A stretch of 21,151 nucleotides of DNA from Pleurobrachia bachei (GCA_000695325.1 AVPN01000769.1:1-21151), one strand, 5' to 3'. Shown: positions 1 to 11,089, counted from the stretch's first letter. The notes: generated by a model not told the origin, from the sequence alone. Made by a program: numbers and translations.

Positions 1-141
1 ATGACAACGTTACCATGACAACGTTACCATGACAACGTTACCATGACAACCTTACCATGACAACCTTACCATGACAACGTTACCATGACAACGTTACCAT
101 GACAACGTTACCATAACAACGTTACCATGACAATGTTACCA
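1..141. repeat. 14-bp minisatellite (about 10 units)
   Basis: About ten head-to-tail copies of atgacaacgttacc with a few single-base variants (cgtt/cctt/tgtt, atga/ataa). It lies in the intron just upstream of the first visible FIBP exon and runs off the left edge, so its full length is unknown. Confidence 0.95.
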
Positions 142-171
142 TCAGACACATGACCCCCCCTCTCTGTACAG

Positions 172-1519
172 GTACTATACACTTGATGAGGAAGTAGCTA
201 GGGAGTTGGTGGGGAGAGGCAGGAAGATGACGGCAAGATTTAGAAAGGATTTGGATGGCATTTCTGAGAAAACTGGAATACCCCTCAGAAGCTGCTTGAG
301 GCAATATGATAACATTAGACGTATCTATAAGGTACAGTTATACAGATCTATAACTGGGGGAACAATAGTATTAGTTCAACAACCTATAATACTATGGTCT
401 ATGTCCCTATTATACCTAGATAAAGAGTGCTACTGTTTTGCTATGCTGTGAACTGTGAAGTTCACCCCCCTTCCCCATTATATTGCAGGATGTAGACGAG
501 AAAGAGGGAAAGTTAATATCAAACATTCAACGGCACTATGGCCTAACTGGGAGGCTGTGTCAACAGTATGCTGCCATTATTTATATCTTGGATAATCGAC
601 TGGAGGTGTCTACTAGAAAGTTAGTGGAAAAAAGAAATCATGCTAAACCCTGCAACTGGTGCATTATATGCGAAACTTACTGAGCGGATGGCTAGATTTC
701 GAAAACTCTATAACTTCCCCGAAAAGATCCCTCCCCTTTACCCTGATCCCACATTCAGATTACCTAAGTTGAGTTATGATATGTTGGTACGGTGTGTGCT
801 AGCAATCATGCAGGAATGGTGCTCTCCAGTGGGGGAATCAACCACTGACATGGACATTGACAGGTACTAGGTAGTTACTAGTAACACACACACACCCTCA
901 TCATGTCACCCCTTTGAGGTGTAATAACTAACACTACCACCTCCCTGTACTAGACACCTTCTAAAGGAGTTACACAGTTTAAGGGACCGGGTACCAGATA
1001 CTCTCTTGAGCAGTTTTGTAGCCTGTAGTGCCGAGGCAATTAAAAACAATCCTGAGAACCCTAAAAACACAGGTTTGTCCCATCACACAATATATTGAGG
1101 CCCTACATCACCCGTTATATCTCCTCGCAGTTCTGGAGAGTAAGAGGTTGGTACACCGTCTCTTGTCCCTGGGGTACTCCCTGGTTCACACCAAGAACCT
1201 CACAGACCTCTTCCTGGACTTGGAAGAGGAGATATTGGAACCCTGGTTCTCTGCAGGTCTCACTATCACCAACCTAGATGCCATGATAACCATTATCATG
1301 GGCAACTTTGTTAACGTCCTCACCAATAATGGGTATGTAGAGGAGACTGGGTTGTAATGTGTGGTGCGTGACGTGTGTTTATCAACATAATTGACTGGTA
1401 GGGAGGACCGATCACAATATAATACACCTTGTCTCCACAGGTTCGCTTCAGCAGTACCGGTGTTTAGTAGGTACCTAAAAGCCACTACATGCTGTTTACT
1501 CTACATGGGCAACAGATGA
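172..1519 (+). CDS. FIBP: FIBP, acidic FGF intracellular-binding protein homologue (3' part)
   Basis: Six exons are supported by GT-AG sites and matching phases: 172-331, 489-619, 759-863, 954-1072, 1131-1332 and 1441-1519 (stop TGA). The 5' exons lie left of the window; about 264 residues are visible, against about 360 for human FIBP. Recognised by similarity from memory: LDEEVARELV, FRKDLDGISEKTGIPLRSC, a QYDNIRRIYK stretch, SNIQRHYGL, then HTKNLTDLFLDLEEEILEP and a C-terminal FSRYLKATTCCLLYM block, all in family order. The 620-758 intron uses donor GTTAGT; splicing it restores a continuous RKLPKLSYDML, so the apparent ATG at 640 is intronic. FIBP is an intracellular protein that binds acidic FGF in vertebrates; its biochemical activity is unclear. 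The stop is about 300 bp before the TTC7 start on the same strand. Confidence 0.88.
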
Positions 1520-1822
1520 GAGACTTCCAGTCAGCCCTTGTGCAGTGTGTTGTACCTTGTGGGCACCGTTCTGCCCATTTGGATATCTGTATTCGAGTGA
1601 AAAGAGAGAGAGACGACATTACCATTGAGACTCTCATTGTGCTCATTTCCGTGTTTTACACAGTACATTATGTGTACATGATGTGTGTATTCACCTGGTA
1701 TTGTACCCTTGTTGTTGTACAACGTGATCCGCATATTACTGTACCCTCTCAACTACTGCATTTAGTACCCCTCTCATCATTCCCCCACAAACACTATAGC
1801 TCTGATGGGTAGATGATGGGTT
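1520..1822. other. FIBP-TTC7 intergenic spacer
   Basis: About 300 bp between the FIBP stop and the TTC7 ATG. It must hold the FIBP 3' UTR and the TTC7 promoter and 5' UTR. I see no clear poly(A) signal, TATA box or repeat. Open frames on both strands here have no recognisable similarity and look like chance. Confidence 0.6.
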
Positions 1823-2475
1823 ATGGCTAGTAAACAGTACAACAAGATCAATGAACTGCTGGAACGGGCCAGAATCGAGGGAGACTGGGGCAACGTTAGC
1901 CAGGTAACACTATATACCCAATACAATACTTGATCCCTACTATATACCCACTATATCCCCACTAGATCCCCACTAGATCCCCATTATATCCTGATATTCC
2001 CTCGCAGTATGCCCAAGCGTTGCCAAACGAGCAGTCCACTCTGAGATTTGTAAGTCTGGCGGAGTGCATGTTAGAGCAGACCCTGACATCACGGGAGAAC
2101 GGGCGATACAGCTACGATTCTCTTCACCTTGCTAAAGACTACCTAAACAAGGTACTAGTGGAGAGATAGAGAGAGGGGGGGTAGTAGTGTTGCCAAACAA
2201 GGCAACACTAGTAAAGTGTTCAACTTACATCTCTTTCATTCATCTCCCGTTTAGATTTCTTCTGCGTCTTATATCTAGTGTTTGCCACTCTACATTTCCA
2301 ATATCAATTAGTTCTGTATCATCTCTATTATAGCTTGTCAGATGCATGGAGGCGTGTGAGGTACATCTCATTATATTGACAGTTTTAGTAGCTGTCTCCC
2401 ACATACTCTTTCCCTTCATTTCTCTCTTTTCTCTCTCACTTTCTCTCTTTTAGTTCTCTCTCATCCCTCTCTCTC

Positions 2476-2524
<49 letters not shown>

Positions 2525-2975
2525 ATCCCTTCTCTCTTTTAGTTCTCTCTCTCTCCCTCTCACTCCCACTCTCTCGCACATACTACCCTCGCCACAGAAA
2601 CTACATAACGGTCTATACTCTACACTTCTTGCATTTCTTGTGGATCATATTAGAATGTGCCAGTTTTGTGGTTTGATTGGTTGTTGTGCTCCCACCCTGC
2701 CTCACTCCCATTCTGTAGAGGTAACCATGGTAACCCCATTAATTCTTGCCTGTAACCATGGTAACCCCACCAATCACCTGCCTGAAATCATGGTTACTTC
2801 GTTAATGCATTTTACCATGGTAACCCCACTAACTACATCTAACTATAGTCTCTCTTTCCAGGCACTGGCCCATCAAGACAAGACGAACCAGAGTTATAAA
2901 GAAGCTATACTTCTCCAAGCTAAGATGTTCTATGTTCAGGGAAAGTTCCAAGAGTGCCTTGATACCCTCTCTCAG
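1823..2975 (+). CDS. TTC7: TTC7 exons 1-3 (N-terminus, single copy)
   Basis: Exon 1 is 1823-1903 (ATG; MASKQYNKINELLERARIEG), exon 2 is 2008-2151 and exon 3 is 2862-2975, all phase 0 with GT-AG borders. The ATG at 1823 is chosen because an earlier ATG at 1814 meets a stop after five codons. TTC7 (TTC7A/B in vertebrates, YPP1 in yeast) is an all-helical TPR scaffold. With EFR3 and FAM126/hyccin it holds PI4-kinase III alpha at the plasma membrane for PI4P synthesis. Exon 3 carries the helix pair KEAILLQAKMFYVQGKFQECL, matching the first TPR-like hairpin of the family. These exons occur once, whereas exons 4-15 occur twice. A non-redundant model (exons 1-14A plus one exon 15) gives 801 residues, close to the usual ~840-860. 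Confidence 0.88.
2185..2210. repeat. 10-bp perfect inverted repeat (hairpin) in TTC7 intron 2
   Basis: tagtgttgcc and ggcaacacta are exact reverse complements separated by 6 nt (aaacaa). It sits just inside TTC7 intron 2. No T-run or transposon signature accompanies it, so its function is unknown. Confidence 0.7.
2400..2576. repeat. CT-rich low-complexity tract and (CT)n microsatellite
   Basis: Interrupted CTCTCT runs with ttttagttctctctc interruptions, inside the unusually long TTC7 intron 2 (2152-2861, about 710 bp against ~100 bp for most introns here). Confidence 0.9.
2719..2826. repeat. Four spaced copies of a GGTAACCATGGTTACC-type palindrome
   Basis: Cores ccatgg at 2725, 2756 and 2815 are flanked by gtaa...taacccc; a fourth copy around 2789 reads tcatggttac, the other half of the palindrome. 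Spacing is about 27-33 bp, and the segments between copies partly resemble each other (cctgnnat, cccactaa). It is intronic, in TTC7 intron 2, and may be a degenerate short tandem array. Confidence 0.7.
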
Positions 2976-2993
2976 GTTTGTACCACTTAATTG

Positions 2994-2994
<1 letters not shown>

Positions 2995-3043
<49 letters not shown>
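2995..3043. repeat. (CT)n microsatellite, TTC7 intron 3, copy A
   Basis: Uninterrupted CT dinucleotides about 30 bp before the exon 4A acceptor. The matching run before exon 4B (6864-6905) is where the duplicated block begins, so this microsatellite marks the left homology boundary of the duplication. Confidence 0.95.
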
Positions 3044-3046
<3 letters not shown>

Positions 3047-3074
3047 CTAGTTTCTCTTTAACTGCCCTATTTAG

Positions 3075-6000
3075 GTAGACCTCGATTTGATGAAGAAAGA
3101 GTGTCTGAGTTTCAATGTGAGTCGGGCCCTAGCTGATGCCTATGTGTATAAGGGCATGTCTATGGAACATCTCCGTGAGCTACTCTCCGCTTCTATAGAG
3201 GTATGCAGTGCAGCATCATTTGTAGATTGGTATAACAGTGCCACACTATCCTAGTGTACTGCTTCAAATAGTCTCCTCCCCACACTATCCTAGTGAACTG
3301 GTTCATCTCCCCACTGCAGATTGAAGGTATAATTGAGTGCTACGAGAGTGCTGCTGATCTAGGGTTGGCCCTAATGGGTAGTACTACTAGAAGTAGTTTC
3401 AATCTGACTCTCAGTGGAGTTCTAGAGATGGCTCTACTGAGATCAATCCTTCTCCAGATGAAACACGGACAGGTAATTGTTCTACACTGTTGATATATGT
3501 GTCTAATGGTGATGTTACCCCCTTCCTAACATTGTTACCCCCCCCCCTCTTGCAGGTTGACAAGGGTCTAGTTAGACTAAGGAGAGTCCTACAACTAGCT
3601 GATGTACAGGGTCTGGATGGACTCAGAGTGAAACTGTGTATAACACTCGGCCAGGTTCTGATACAGGGTGTCCCAGATACAGCGTGGCCCCCAATAGTGT
3701 CCAGGGACTCCCCCACTGTGGATGGGATGCCTAAGATAGCACCCAGTAAGGGTCGTGCCACCCCTGTTCAGAAGAAGTATGAGAGTATGTTCTGTCCCTG
3801 CAACAAGGCCGAGGAAGCTCTACTTATCTTACTGATCGGACAGGTAACGATACCTCATTGTCATATCCAGTCCAACGGAAAACATTATAGTGATCCCCCT
3901 GTTCCTCATAACACCCCCCTTTTCTACTAGGCACTGTTGTATAAGGAGGGTTGTGTAAGTCTACACGAGGAAGACGCAGTGATGTGTGCCCAAACTAACA
4001 GACAGACACACTCCCTGCTAAACATGATGGTGCTGCTAATGGGTCGGTTCGGACAATACAGGGCCCTAGCTGATGCCCTGGAGAAGTTCCTAAAGTTTAG
4101 CTACGAGGTTGGTAGCACTAGTGGTTGATAGTCCCTCTAAATGGGTACTCAACTAACGCGACTAAATCCAAATCATCCAAAAAACTGTTATTCATTGTGG
4201 GAAGCCAGTTACAAGTCTAACACTAACACTTACAGGATCTCCACATTTGTAAACAGTTTGGCTTGGCATTACTTTCATCGGGGCAATACTCTAGAGGTGC
4301 AGCTGTGTTGGAAAAGTGTCACGAGGCTAAAGCGGACATTCCTATCGCCCTGACTATTGCCAAGGTATAACAGCGCCCCCGGACATATATAACACCACTG
4401 CTTCTTTTCCTACTAACCAATATCTCCCCTGCAGACATATATCAACCATCTACAAAGGTATGAGAAGGCTATATCCATCTGTACCGCATGTTTGGATATG
4501 GATTCTAAGCACCTGAGGAGCAGACTATACCTATATAAGGGCATAGCAGAGGCTGCTCTCACTCGGTCTACTGGACAGCGTACCACAGTGAACAGTTACA
4601 GCAAGGCAGCAGTGGAATCTTTATACAAGGCCTACTCTCTAGATCCTAACTGTCCCCACATTCTATATCACCTGGCACTGAGACTCGCCACCGTGGGAGA
4701 GATTAGAAAGAGTGTCCGGTAAGTTGCACATGTTTGAGTTGTCATATTGGTAGATAAGAGACATGTGGTACCATAACACCATTACCCAACTACTTCAGGT
4801 TTGCTAGAAAGGTGGCTGAGAACCCAGGGGTGGTCCAGATGGCCGATATAGCCCACCTGTTAGCCCTGTTATTTTCTGCACAACACAAGGGGGAAGAGGC
4901 TCTCTCTATTGTGGAACTGTATCTCATTGACTATCCAGACAATCTCAATCTCCTTATAACCAGGTCTGGTATTGTAGTGACAATCTCAATCTCCTTATAA
5001 CCTGGTCTGGTATCTTAGTGACAATCTCAACCTCCTTATAACCAGGTCTGGTATTTTAGTCTCTTCACCACCACCCGGTATCTTGGTGATGATATATCTT
5101 GGTAAGCTCTAACTAACCCACCATCCCCCCCATCTAGAGTGCTACTAGAGAGAGTAGTAGATGGGCCTGCTAAAGCACTGGTGACCTGTAAAGAGGTACT
5201 GATACCACTGATTGAGAGGCTATCAGGGGGCATGCCAAGAGATGACCAGACATTCCTACCTTACTCTGATCAATGGACATCAGGTACTGAGATCAGTAGT
5301 TTTCTTGCCCCCTCCCCTGGTCCACCCCTATTATCTCACCTCACTCCACCCATATTATCTCCTCACTCCACCCCTATTATCTCCCCTCACCCCTCCAGGA
5401 AAGTTCCAGTTGACACAGTGGAGTGACAGGGTCAGTACCCACACTACAGCTAGTTTTAGTGGCAGTACAATGGGCACCCTGCCCGCAGAGAGTATTAGTG
5501 AGAGCATTGATAGCGCAGTGGGATGCGATCAGAGCAACTGGGGTGCACAGGTAAACTATCACACAGCCCTTCCACACAACTCTCCAAATATTGCCCTCTC
5601 CGAACCGGGCCTTCGGCGCATATAAACTGTCTTGTGCTATCACTAAAAGTACGACAACCACAATTAACACAAATGTACCACTGTCTAGGCGGAGGTGTGG
5701 TATACAATAGCTGATGTGTTCCTGTCTGATGGTATGCTCCCTGACTCACAGAAATGTGTAGACGAGGTCCGACAACTATTCCCCCTCTCCCACCTTGTCT
5801 CCTACATGAATGGGCGGATTCGGGAGGCAGAGGGTAAGTGTTGCTTATTGGCGGAGAGGTATTCCCTTTAGAAATATACCATGGGTTACCCTTTTGTTAC
5901 AACCTCACTTCCAGATAACTGCTATAATGCCCCATAATGTTAACCTCTCTTTTTCTCTCGCTAGGTCAGCTGGATGAGGCGGAACAGCAGTATATCAACT

Positions 6001-6116
6001 CTGTAACTCTCTCACCCCGACATGTACCCTCTCTGGTAGCCCTCGGGAGACTACAGATAGATCTTGGGAAGCCTCTACTAGCTGAACACTATCTTACTGA
6101 AGCTACAAAGGCTAAG
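3075..6116 (+). CDS. TTC7: TTC7 exons 4-14, copy A
   Basis: Exons: 3075-3200, 3320-3472, 3556-3843, 3931-4107, 4236-4364, 4435-4718, 4799-4963, 5138-5283, 5399-5550, 5689-5833, 5965-6116; phases agree at every junction. Family matches include IIECYESAADLGLAL, the KYESMFCPCNKAEEALLILL block (human NIFCPQENTEEALLLLL), and TPR helices YLYKGIAEAAL, LYKAYSLDPNCPHILYHLAL and LDEAEQQYINSVTLSPRHV near the C-terminus. After exon 14A the intron holds the left part of a transposon (6149 onward), and exon 15 in the same haplotype is probably 12231-12380. Exon 10A ends in a weak donor (gtctgg) inside a 41-bp triplication. Relative to copy B, the differences I checked are mostly synonymous, with rare replacements such as MPKIAPSKG against IPKIGPSKG. 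Confidence 0.88.
4939..5061. repeat. Three 41-bp tandem repeats across the TTC7 exon 10A donor
   Basis: Units 4939-4979, 4980-5020 and 5021-5061 each begin acaatctcaa and contain ataacc(a/t)ggtctgg. The first unit covers the last 25 bases of exon 10A and its donor; the other two are intronic. Copy B of the locus has one copy only, with a canonical gtgagt donor at 8867. Confidence 0.92.
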
Positions 6117-6148
6117 GTAGTGTTTTCCTTTGTGTTATAATCATGATA

Positions 6149-6861
6149 GGGTAGACGGGGGCAAAACGAACCACTGGGGCAATTCGAACCATGTGCTGCC
6201 CGTCTTTCACCTAGTTAAGCTATCATAATGACGTCATGCTATCTCCAGAAGAAAACTGCTCGTTCGAGCCTACCCGTTGCCACTAAAATGGCTCTAGATC
6301 CGGTTTAAGTTGACCAATTTCAGATTTGAAAAAACTAGCTGAAAGCTAAAAATATTAGCTTTCAGATGGTATAAAAATTATTTAAATATTCTCATATTTG
6401 TATTCCAAAATCTGGTAAATTAAGTTTACCGGGGCAATTCGAACCACCGGGGCAAATCGAACCGGGGCAAAACGCTGAAGTTCGAGAGAGAGAATGTGTG
6501 AATAACGTGTGTGTACTGGTTCGAATTGCCCCGGTATCACGTGGTAAAAATCACAACACATCAGGGGACAACTGAAGACTTTAGTTCTCCAATGATGTTC
6601 AGTTATTTATACCACGTGATACAGGGGCAAATCGAACCAGCACGAGCAGCATGTAGATAACATGGTTCGAATTGCCCCCACTCAAACAACACCATGCGGG
6701 GATCTTCTTCTGGTGTTGTGAGGACGGTCACGTGACTCTCACGTGACGAAATAAAGCACTCCGATTGGTGTGGTCCGATTTGCCCCGGTACCAATTTTGT
6801 GGACCAAAGTTTTTAAATTAGGTATTTAGTTAAGGTAATGTTGGTCCCTAGAGTTAAAATT

Positions 6862-6866
<5 letters not shown>
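6149..6866. mobile_element. Non-autonomous TIR DNA transposon, left part (TTC7 intron 14)
   Basis: It starts directly after a TA with gggtagacggggg...aaaacgaaccact. The exact reverse complement (27 bp) ends at 12143 and is followed by TA, so these are terminal inverted repeats with a TA target duplication, as in Tc1/mariner-like and some other superfamilies. There is no coding capacity. Inside are direct and inverted copies of ggggcaaatcgaacc / ggttcgaattgcccc, a hairpin around 6520-6640 (ggtatcacgtgg against ccacgtgatac), a short hairpin acaacacca...tggtgttgt, and paired cacgtga motifs. From about 6433 to 6866 it matches 11600-12027 with small differences. It stops abruptly at ggtct where a (CT)n run begins, so its right end is missing here. 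Confidence 0.85.

Positions 6867-6905
<39 letters not shown>
6864..6905. repeat. (CT)n microsatellite at the left junction of the duplicated block
   Basis: CT run joining transposon sequence (ends ...aaattggtct) to the TTC7 intron 3 sequence before exon 4B. The intact transposon continues ggtcttattt at the equivalent place (12020-12034), so this is the junction. Confidence 0.9.
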
Positions 6906-6907
<2 letters not shown>

Positions 6908-6928
6908 CACCACAACTCCCCCATTTAG

Positions 6929-9900
6929 GTAGACCTCGATTTGATGAAGAAAGAGTGTCTGAGTTTTAATGTGAGTCGGGCCCTAGCTGATGCCTATGTG
7001 TATAAGGGCATGTCTATGGAACATCTCCGTGAGCTACTCTCCGCTTCTATAGAGGTATGCAGCATCATTTTGTATATTGCTATAACAGTGCCACTAGTGA
7101 ACTGCTTCATCTAATCTCCCCACTTGGTTACGAAGTCACCCTTCCGTTCATTACCAATCTCCCCACAGATTGAAGGTATAATTGAGTGTTACGAGAGTGC
7201 TGCTGATCTAGGGTTGGCCCTAATGGGTAGTACTACTAGAAGTAGTTTCAATCTGACACTCAGTGGAGTTCTAGAGATGGCTCTACTGAGATCCATCCTT
7301 CTCCAGATGAAACATGGACAGGTAATAACACTACACTGTTGATATGTGTCTAATGGCGATGTTACCTTCTTGTTCTTCTTAACATTGTTACACCCCCCCC
7401 CTGGCAGGTTGACAAGGGTCTAGTTAGACTAAGAAGAGTCCTACAACTAGCTGATGTACAGGGTCTGGATGGACTCAGGGTGAAGCTGTGTATAACACTT
7501 GGCCAGGTTCTGATACAGGGTGTCCCAGATACAGCGTGGCCCCCCATAGTATCCAGAGACTCCCCCACTGTGGATGGGATTCCCAAGATAGGACCCAGTA
7601 AGGGTCGTGCCACCCCTGTTCAGAAGAAGTATGAGAGTATGTTCTGTCCCTGCAACAAGGCCGAGGAGGCTCTACTTATCTTACTGATCGGACAGGTAAC
7701 GATGCCTCATTGTCATATCCAGTCCAATGGAAACCATTGAAGTGATGCCCCACCACTGTTCCTCATAACACCCCCTTTCTACTAGGCACTGTTGTATAAG
7801 GAGGGTTGTGTAAGTCTACACGAGGAAGACGCAGTGATGTGTGCCCAAACTAACAGACAGACACACTCCCTGCTAAACATGATGGTGCTGCTAATGGGTC
7901 GGTTCGGACAATACAGGGCCCTAGCTGATGCCCTTGAAAAGTTCCTGAAATTCAGCTACGAGGTTGGTAGAAGGAGCATTTTAGTGGTTGATAGTCCCTT
8001 TAAATGGGCACTCAACTAAACCGGGCACTAAACCCAAATCATCCAAAAAACATTAATATATAGTATGATGGGAAGCCAGTTACTAGATGATAAGTCTAAC
8101 AACAAGTCTAACACTTCATCTTACAGGATCTCCACATTTGTAAACAGTTTGGTTTGGCATTACTCTCATCGGGTCAATACTCTAGAGGTGCAGCTGTGTT
8201 GGAAAAGTGTCACGAGGCTAAAGCGGACATTCCTATCGCCCTTACTATTGCTAAGGTATAACAGCACCTCCAGACATATAAAATACCACTGCTTCTTTCC
8301 CAGTAACTCCCTGTATAATATCTCCCCTGTAGACCTATATCAACCATCTACAACGATATGAGAAGGCTATATCCATCTGTACCGCATGTTTGGACATGGA
8401 TTCCAAGCACCTAAGGAGCAGACTATACCTATATAAGGGCATAGCAGAGGCTGCTCTCACTCGGTCTACTGGACAGCGTACCACAGTGAACAGTTACAGC
8501 AAGGCAGCAGTTGAATCACTGTACAAGGCCTACTCTCTAGATCCTAACTGCCCCCACATTCTCTATCACCTGGCACTAAGACTCGCTACCGTGGGAGAGA
8601 TTAGAAAGAGTGTCCGGTAAGTTGTACATTTGAGTTGTCATTATATGATGTAGGTAGAAATGTTACCATTATAAAACCATTACCCAACTACTCTACTTCA
8701 GGTTTGCTAGAAAGGTGGCTGAGAACCCAGGAGTGGTCCAGATGGCCGATATAGCCCACCTGTTAGCACTACTATTCTCTGCACAACACAAGGGGGAAGA
8801 GGCCCTCTCTATTGTGGAACTATATCTCATTGACTATCCAGACAATCTCAACCTCCTCATAACCAGGTGAGTAACTGCCCCCCCCCCTCCCCCGAGTAAC
8901 TATGTGGTAATGTAAACTAGGGATCTGTACCGGGGGTGATCTCTTGGTGATCTCTTGGTGATCTCTTGGTGATCTCTTGGTAATCTCTTGGTGAGCTCTA
9001 ACTAACCCACCATCCCCCCATCTAGAGTGCTACTGGAGAGGGTAGTAGATGGGCCTGCTAAAGCACTGGTGACCTGTAAAGAGGTGCTGATACCACTGAT
9101 TGAGAGACTATCAGGGGGCATGCCAAGAGATGACCAGACATTCCTACCTTACTCTGATCAATGGACATCAGGTACTCAGTAGTTTTCTTGCCCCCTCCCC
9201 TGGTCCACCCTATTATCTCCTCACTCCATCCATATTATCTAACCTCACTCCACCCCTATTATCGCCCCTATCACCTCTCCAGGAAAGTTCCAGTTGACAC
9301 AGTGGAGTGACAGGGTCAGTACCCACACTACAGCTAGTTTTAGTGGCAGTACAATGGGCACCCTGCCCGCAGAGAGTATTAGTGAGAGCATTGATAGCGC
9401 AGTAGGATGCGATCAGAGCAACTGGGGTGCACAGGTATACACACACTATCACACAGCCCTTCCACACCACTTCCACACAACTTTTCTCTCCAAATAGGCC
9501 AGTCAAATGATGTCGGTAAATTTTTTTGGTGGTTCTAGAGACCCATTGGAGTGCCCTGGAAGTTAGGGTCTGACTGTGGTCTGACCAAGCCTAAACTTCC
9601 CGATAAGATAGAAAGCTAATTCCGGTTGCGTTGGATTCGTCTTGAAAAGCTGATTCAGAAAAGCTCTGTGCTCATAGGGGGTGTCAGACCACAGTCAGAC
9701 CCTACTGGAAGTGGAATCGCTTTTAGATCAATTAGTTCCATTTCACAACGTCATATGACTGGCCTAAATGTTGCCCTCTCTGAACAACCACAACTAATAC
9801 AAATGTACCACTATCAGGCGGAGGTGTGGTATACAATAGCTGATGTGTTCCTATCGGATGGTATGCTCCCTGACTCACAGAAATGTGTAGACGAGGTCCG

Positions 9901-10476
9901 ACAACTATTCCCCCTCTCTCACCTTGTCTCCTACATGAATGGGCGGATTAGGGAGGCAGAGGGTAAGTGATGCTGTTTGGTGGAGAAGTTACCCCGCCTT
10001 CCAAGGGTTACAACCTCACTTCCAGATGACTGATATATAATGGTAACAAATCTCTCTTTCTCTCTAGGTCAGCTGGATGAGGCAGAACAGCAGTATATTA
10101 ACTCTGTAACTCTCTCACCCCGACATGTACCCTCTCTGGTAGCCCTAGGGAGACTACAAATAGATCTTGGGAAGCCTCTACTAGCTGAACACTATCTCAC
10201 TGAAGCTACAAAGGCCAAGGTAGTGTTACAATTCCCTTTGTGTTACACATTATAGTGCTGTTGTTTTTAGATTCATATTGAGTGCTTTGTTGTTTGTTCC
10301 TCTCACTACTATATACCTCTAAACAGCCGGACCAGTTTGAAGCATGGCACCACCTCGGTCTACTGCACCAGGGACAGGAGAACCATCAACAAGCTACCGA
10401 GTGTTTCCTAACATCACTCCGTTTCGAATCTACCTCTCCAATCCGACCCTACACTGTGCTGCAATGGAAAATTTGA
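6929..10476 (+). CDS. TTC7: TTC7 exons 4-15, copy B (duplicate or other haplotype)
   Basis: Exons: 6929-7054, 7169-7321, 7408-7695, 7786-7962, 8127-8255, 8333-8616, 8702-8866, 9026-9171, 9283-9434, 9818-9962, 10068-10219, 10327-10476 (stop TGA). Each of the first eleven has exactly the same length and phase as its copy A partner. Introns differ by substitutions and indels, and copy B has a 270-bp MITE in intron 12 but no transposon in intron 14. Exon 15 gives PDQFEAWHHLGLLHQG and ends LQWKI. Exon 14A ends in phase 0 and both exon 4B and exon 15 begin in phase 0. If the order is real, a read-through mRNA would stay open and add 639 residues of repeated TPR scaffold. Allelic duplication in the assembly is more likely. 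Confidence 0.85.
8936..8992. repeat. 11-bp tandem repeat in TTC7 intron 10, copy B
   Basis: About five units of gatctcttggt in the intron before exon 11B. Copy A has only one or two degenerate units (5078-5106), so the array is length-variable between the copies. Confidence 0.85.
9496..9765. mobile_element. 270-bp MITE in TTC7 intron 12, copy B only
   Basis: Ends aggccagtca and tgactggcct are perfect 10-bp terminal inverted repeats, extended imperfectly by (a/t)atga. The element is flanked by AAAT on both sides (9492-9495, 9766-9769). Copy A has the empty site, ccAAATattgccc near 5582-5595, so insertion with a 4-bp target duplication is directly visible. A long internal inverted repeat (9565-9586 against 9683-9703, agggtctgactg / cagtcagaccct) would make the transcript fold back. 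It has no coding capacity. The superfamily cannot be assigned from TIRs this short. Confidence 0.88.
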
Positions 10477-10717
10477 AACTGTTAATTTGTTATATTGCTT
10501 GTTACTTATACTGTGTTTGTTGATTCTGTAAATTTATTCCTAAAGTTTTTTTTTTCGCTGGAACGATTCTGCATGCTGCGTCAAATCCGTGTGTTGTCTA
10601 ATTTCTCTCCCCTATAAATCCTCGATTTCCCCATTCCATTATTAACCGGCCCCTTCTGTTTAGCAATGCATGCTCAGTTATAGTGTTAGAAGATCAGTAG
10701 TCAAAACAGCTGCAAGG
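10477..10717 (+). promoter_or_regulatory. TTC7 3' end / IARS promoter spacer, copy B
   Basis: 241 bp separates the TTC7 stop from the IARS ATG; the matching spacer 12381-12622 is almost the same apart from a T-run length (near 10543-10553) and small indels. It must contain the TTC7 3' UTR and the IARS promoter. A TATAAAT at 10613-10619 lies about 105 bp before the ATG; the other copy reads TATAAAC at 12516. Its use as a TATA box is unproven. Confidence 0.5.
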
Positions 10718-11059
10718 ATGGTTTCTCAAGTCCCTGACTCTATTAACTTCCCGGCCGAGGAAGAAAAAGTGCTAAAGTGAGTTATATACAGCTGGTGTCT
10801 CATTATGATTCTAAGTTGTTAACTCCCTCTCACTATAATGGCCCATACTAACCCCACTCACCATGACCCCTTGCTGTAGTTACCAACCCCCTACACTCTA
10901 CAGGTACTGGGAAGACAACAAGACATTTGAGAGGAGTTTAGAGCAAAGTAAGAAGGCTAAACGGCCTGCATTTACCTTCTATGATGGGCCTCCCTTCGCC
11001 ACCGGTCTCCCTCACTATGGGCATCTTCTGGCTGGATCAGTTAAAGATATCGTTACCAG
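10718..11059 (+). CDS. IARS1: IARS exons 1-2, truncated extra copy
   Basis: Exon 1 is 10718-10776 ([17 protein letters not shown]) and exon 2 is 10904-11059, with the HIGH-class signature [11 protein letters not shown] and [11 protein letters not shown]. Both encode the same peptide as exons 1-2 of the full gene (12623-12681, 12829-12984). About 30 bp after the exon 2 donor the sequence enters a C-run and then the 15-bp array of the transposon, so no exon 3 follows. At face value this is a 5' gene fragment. Together with TTC7 copy B it reads better as the other haplotype, interrupted by the assembly join. Confidence 0.85.
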
Positions 11060-11089
11060 GTAACCAGATGCACCAGGATTAAATACAGC

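Noticed and set aside
640-870. Separate gene starting at ATG 640
   Set aside because: The ATG lies in the 620-758 FIBP intron; only 759-863 is coding, and it joins neighbouring exons in phase.
2640-2990. Independent small ORF before TTC7 exon 3
   Set aside because: Only its last 38 codons (2862-2975) are coding, as TTC7 exon 3; the rest is intron containing palindromic repeats.
6929-10476. A second, paralogous TTC7 gene (TTC7A/B-like)
   Set aside because: It lacks its own exons 1-3 and start, and intron sequence is nearly identical to copy A; vertebrate-style paralogues would have unrelated introns.
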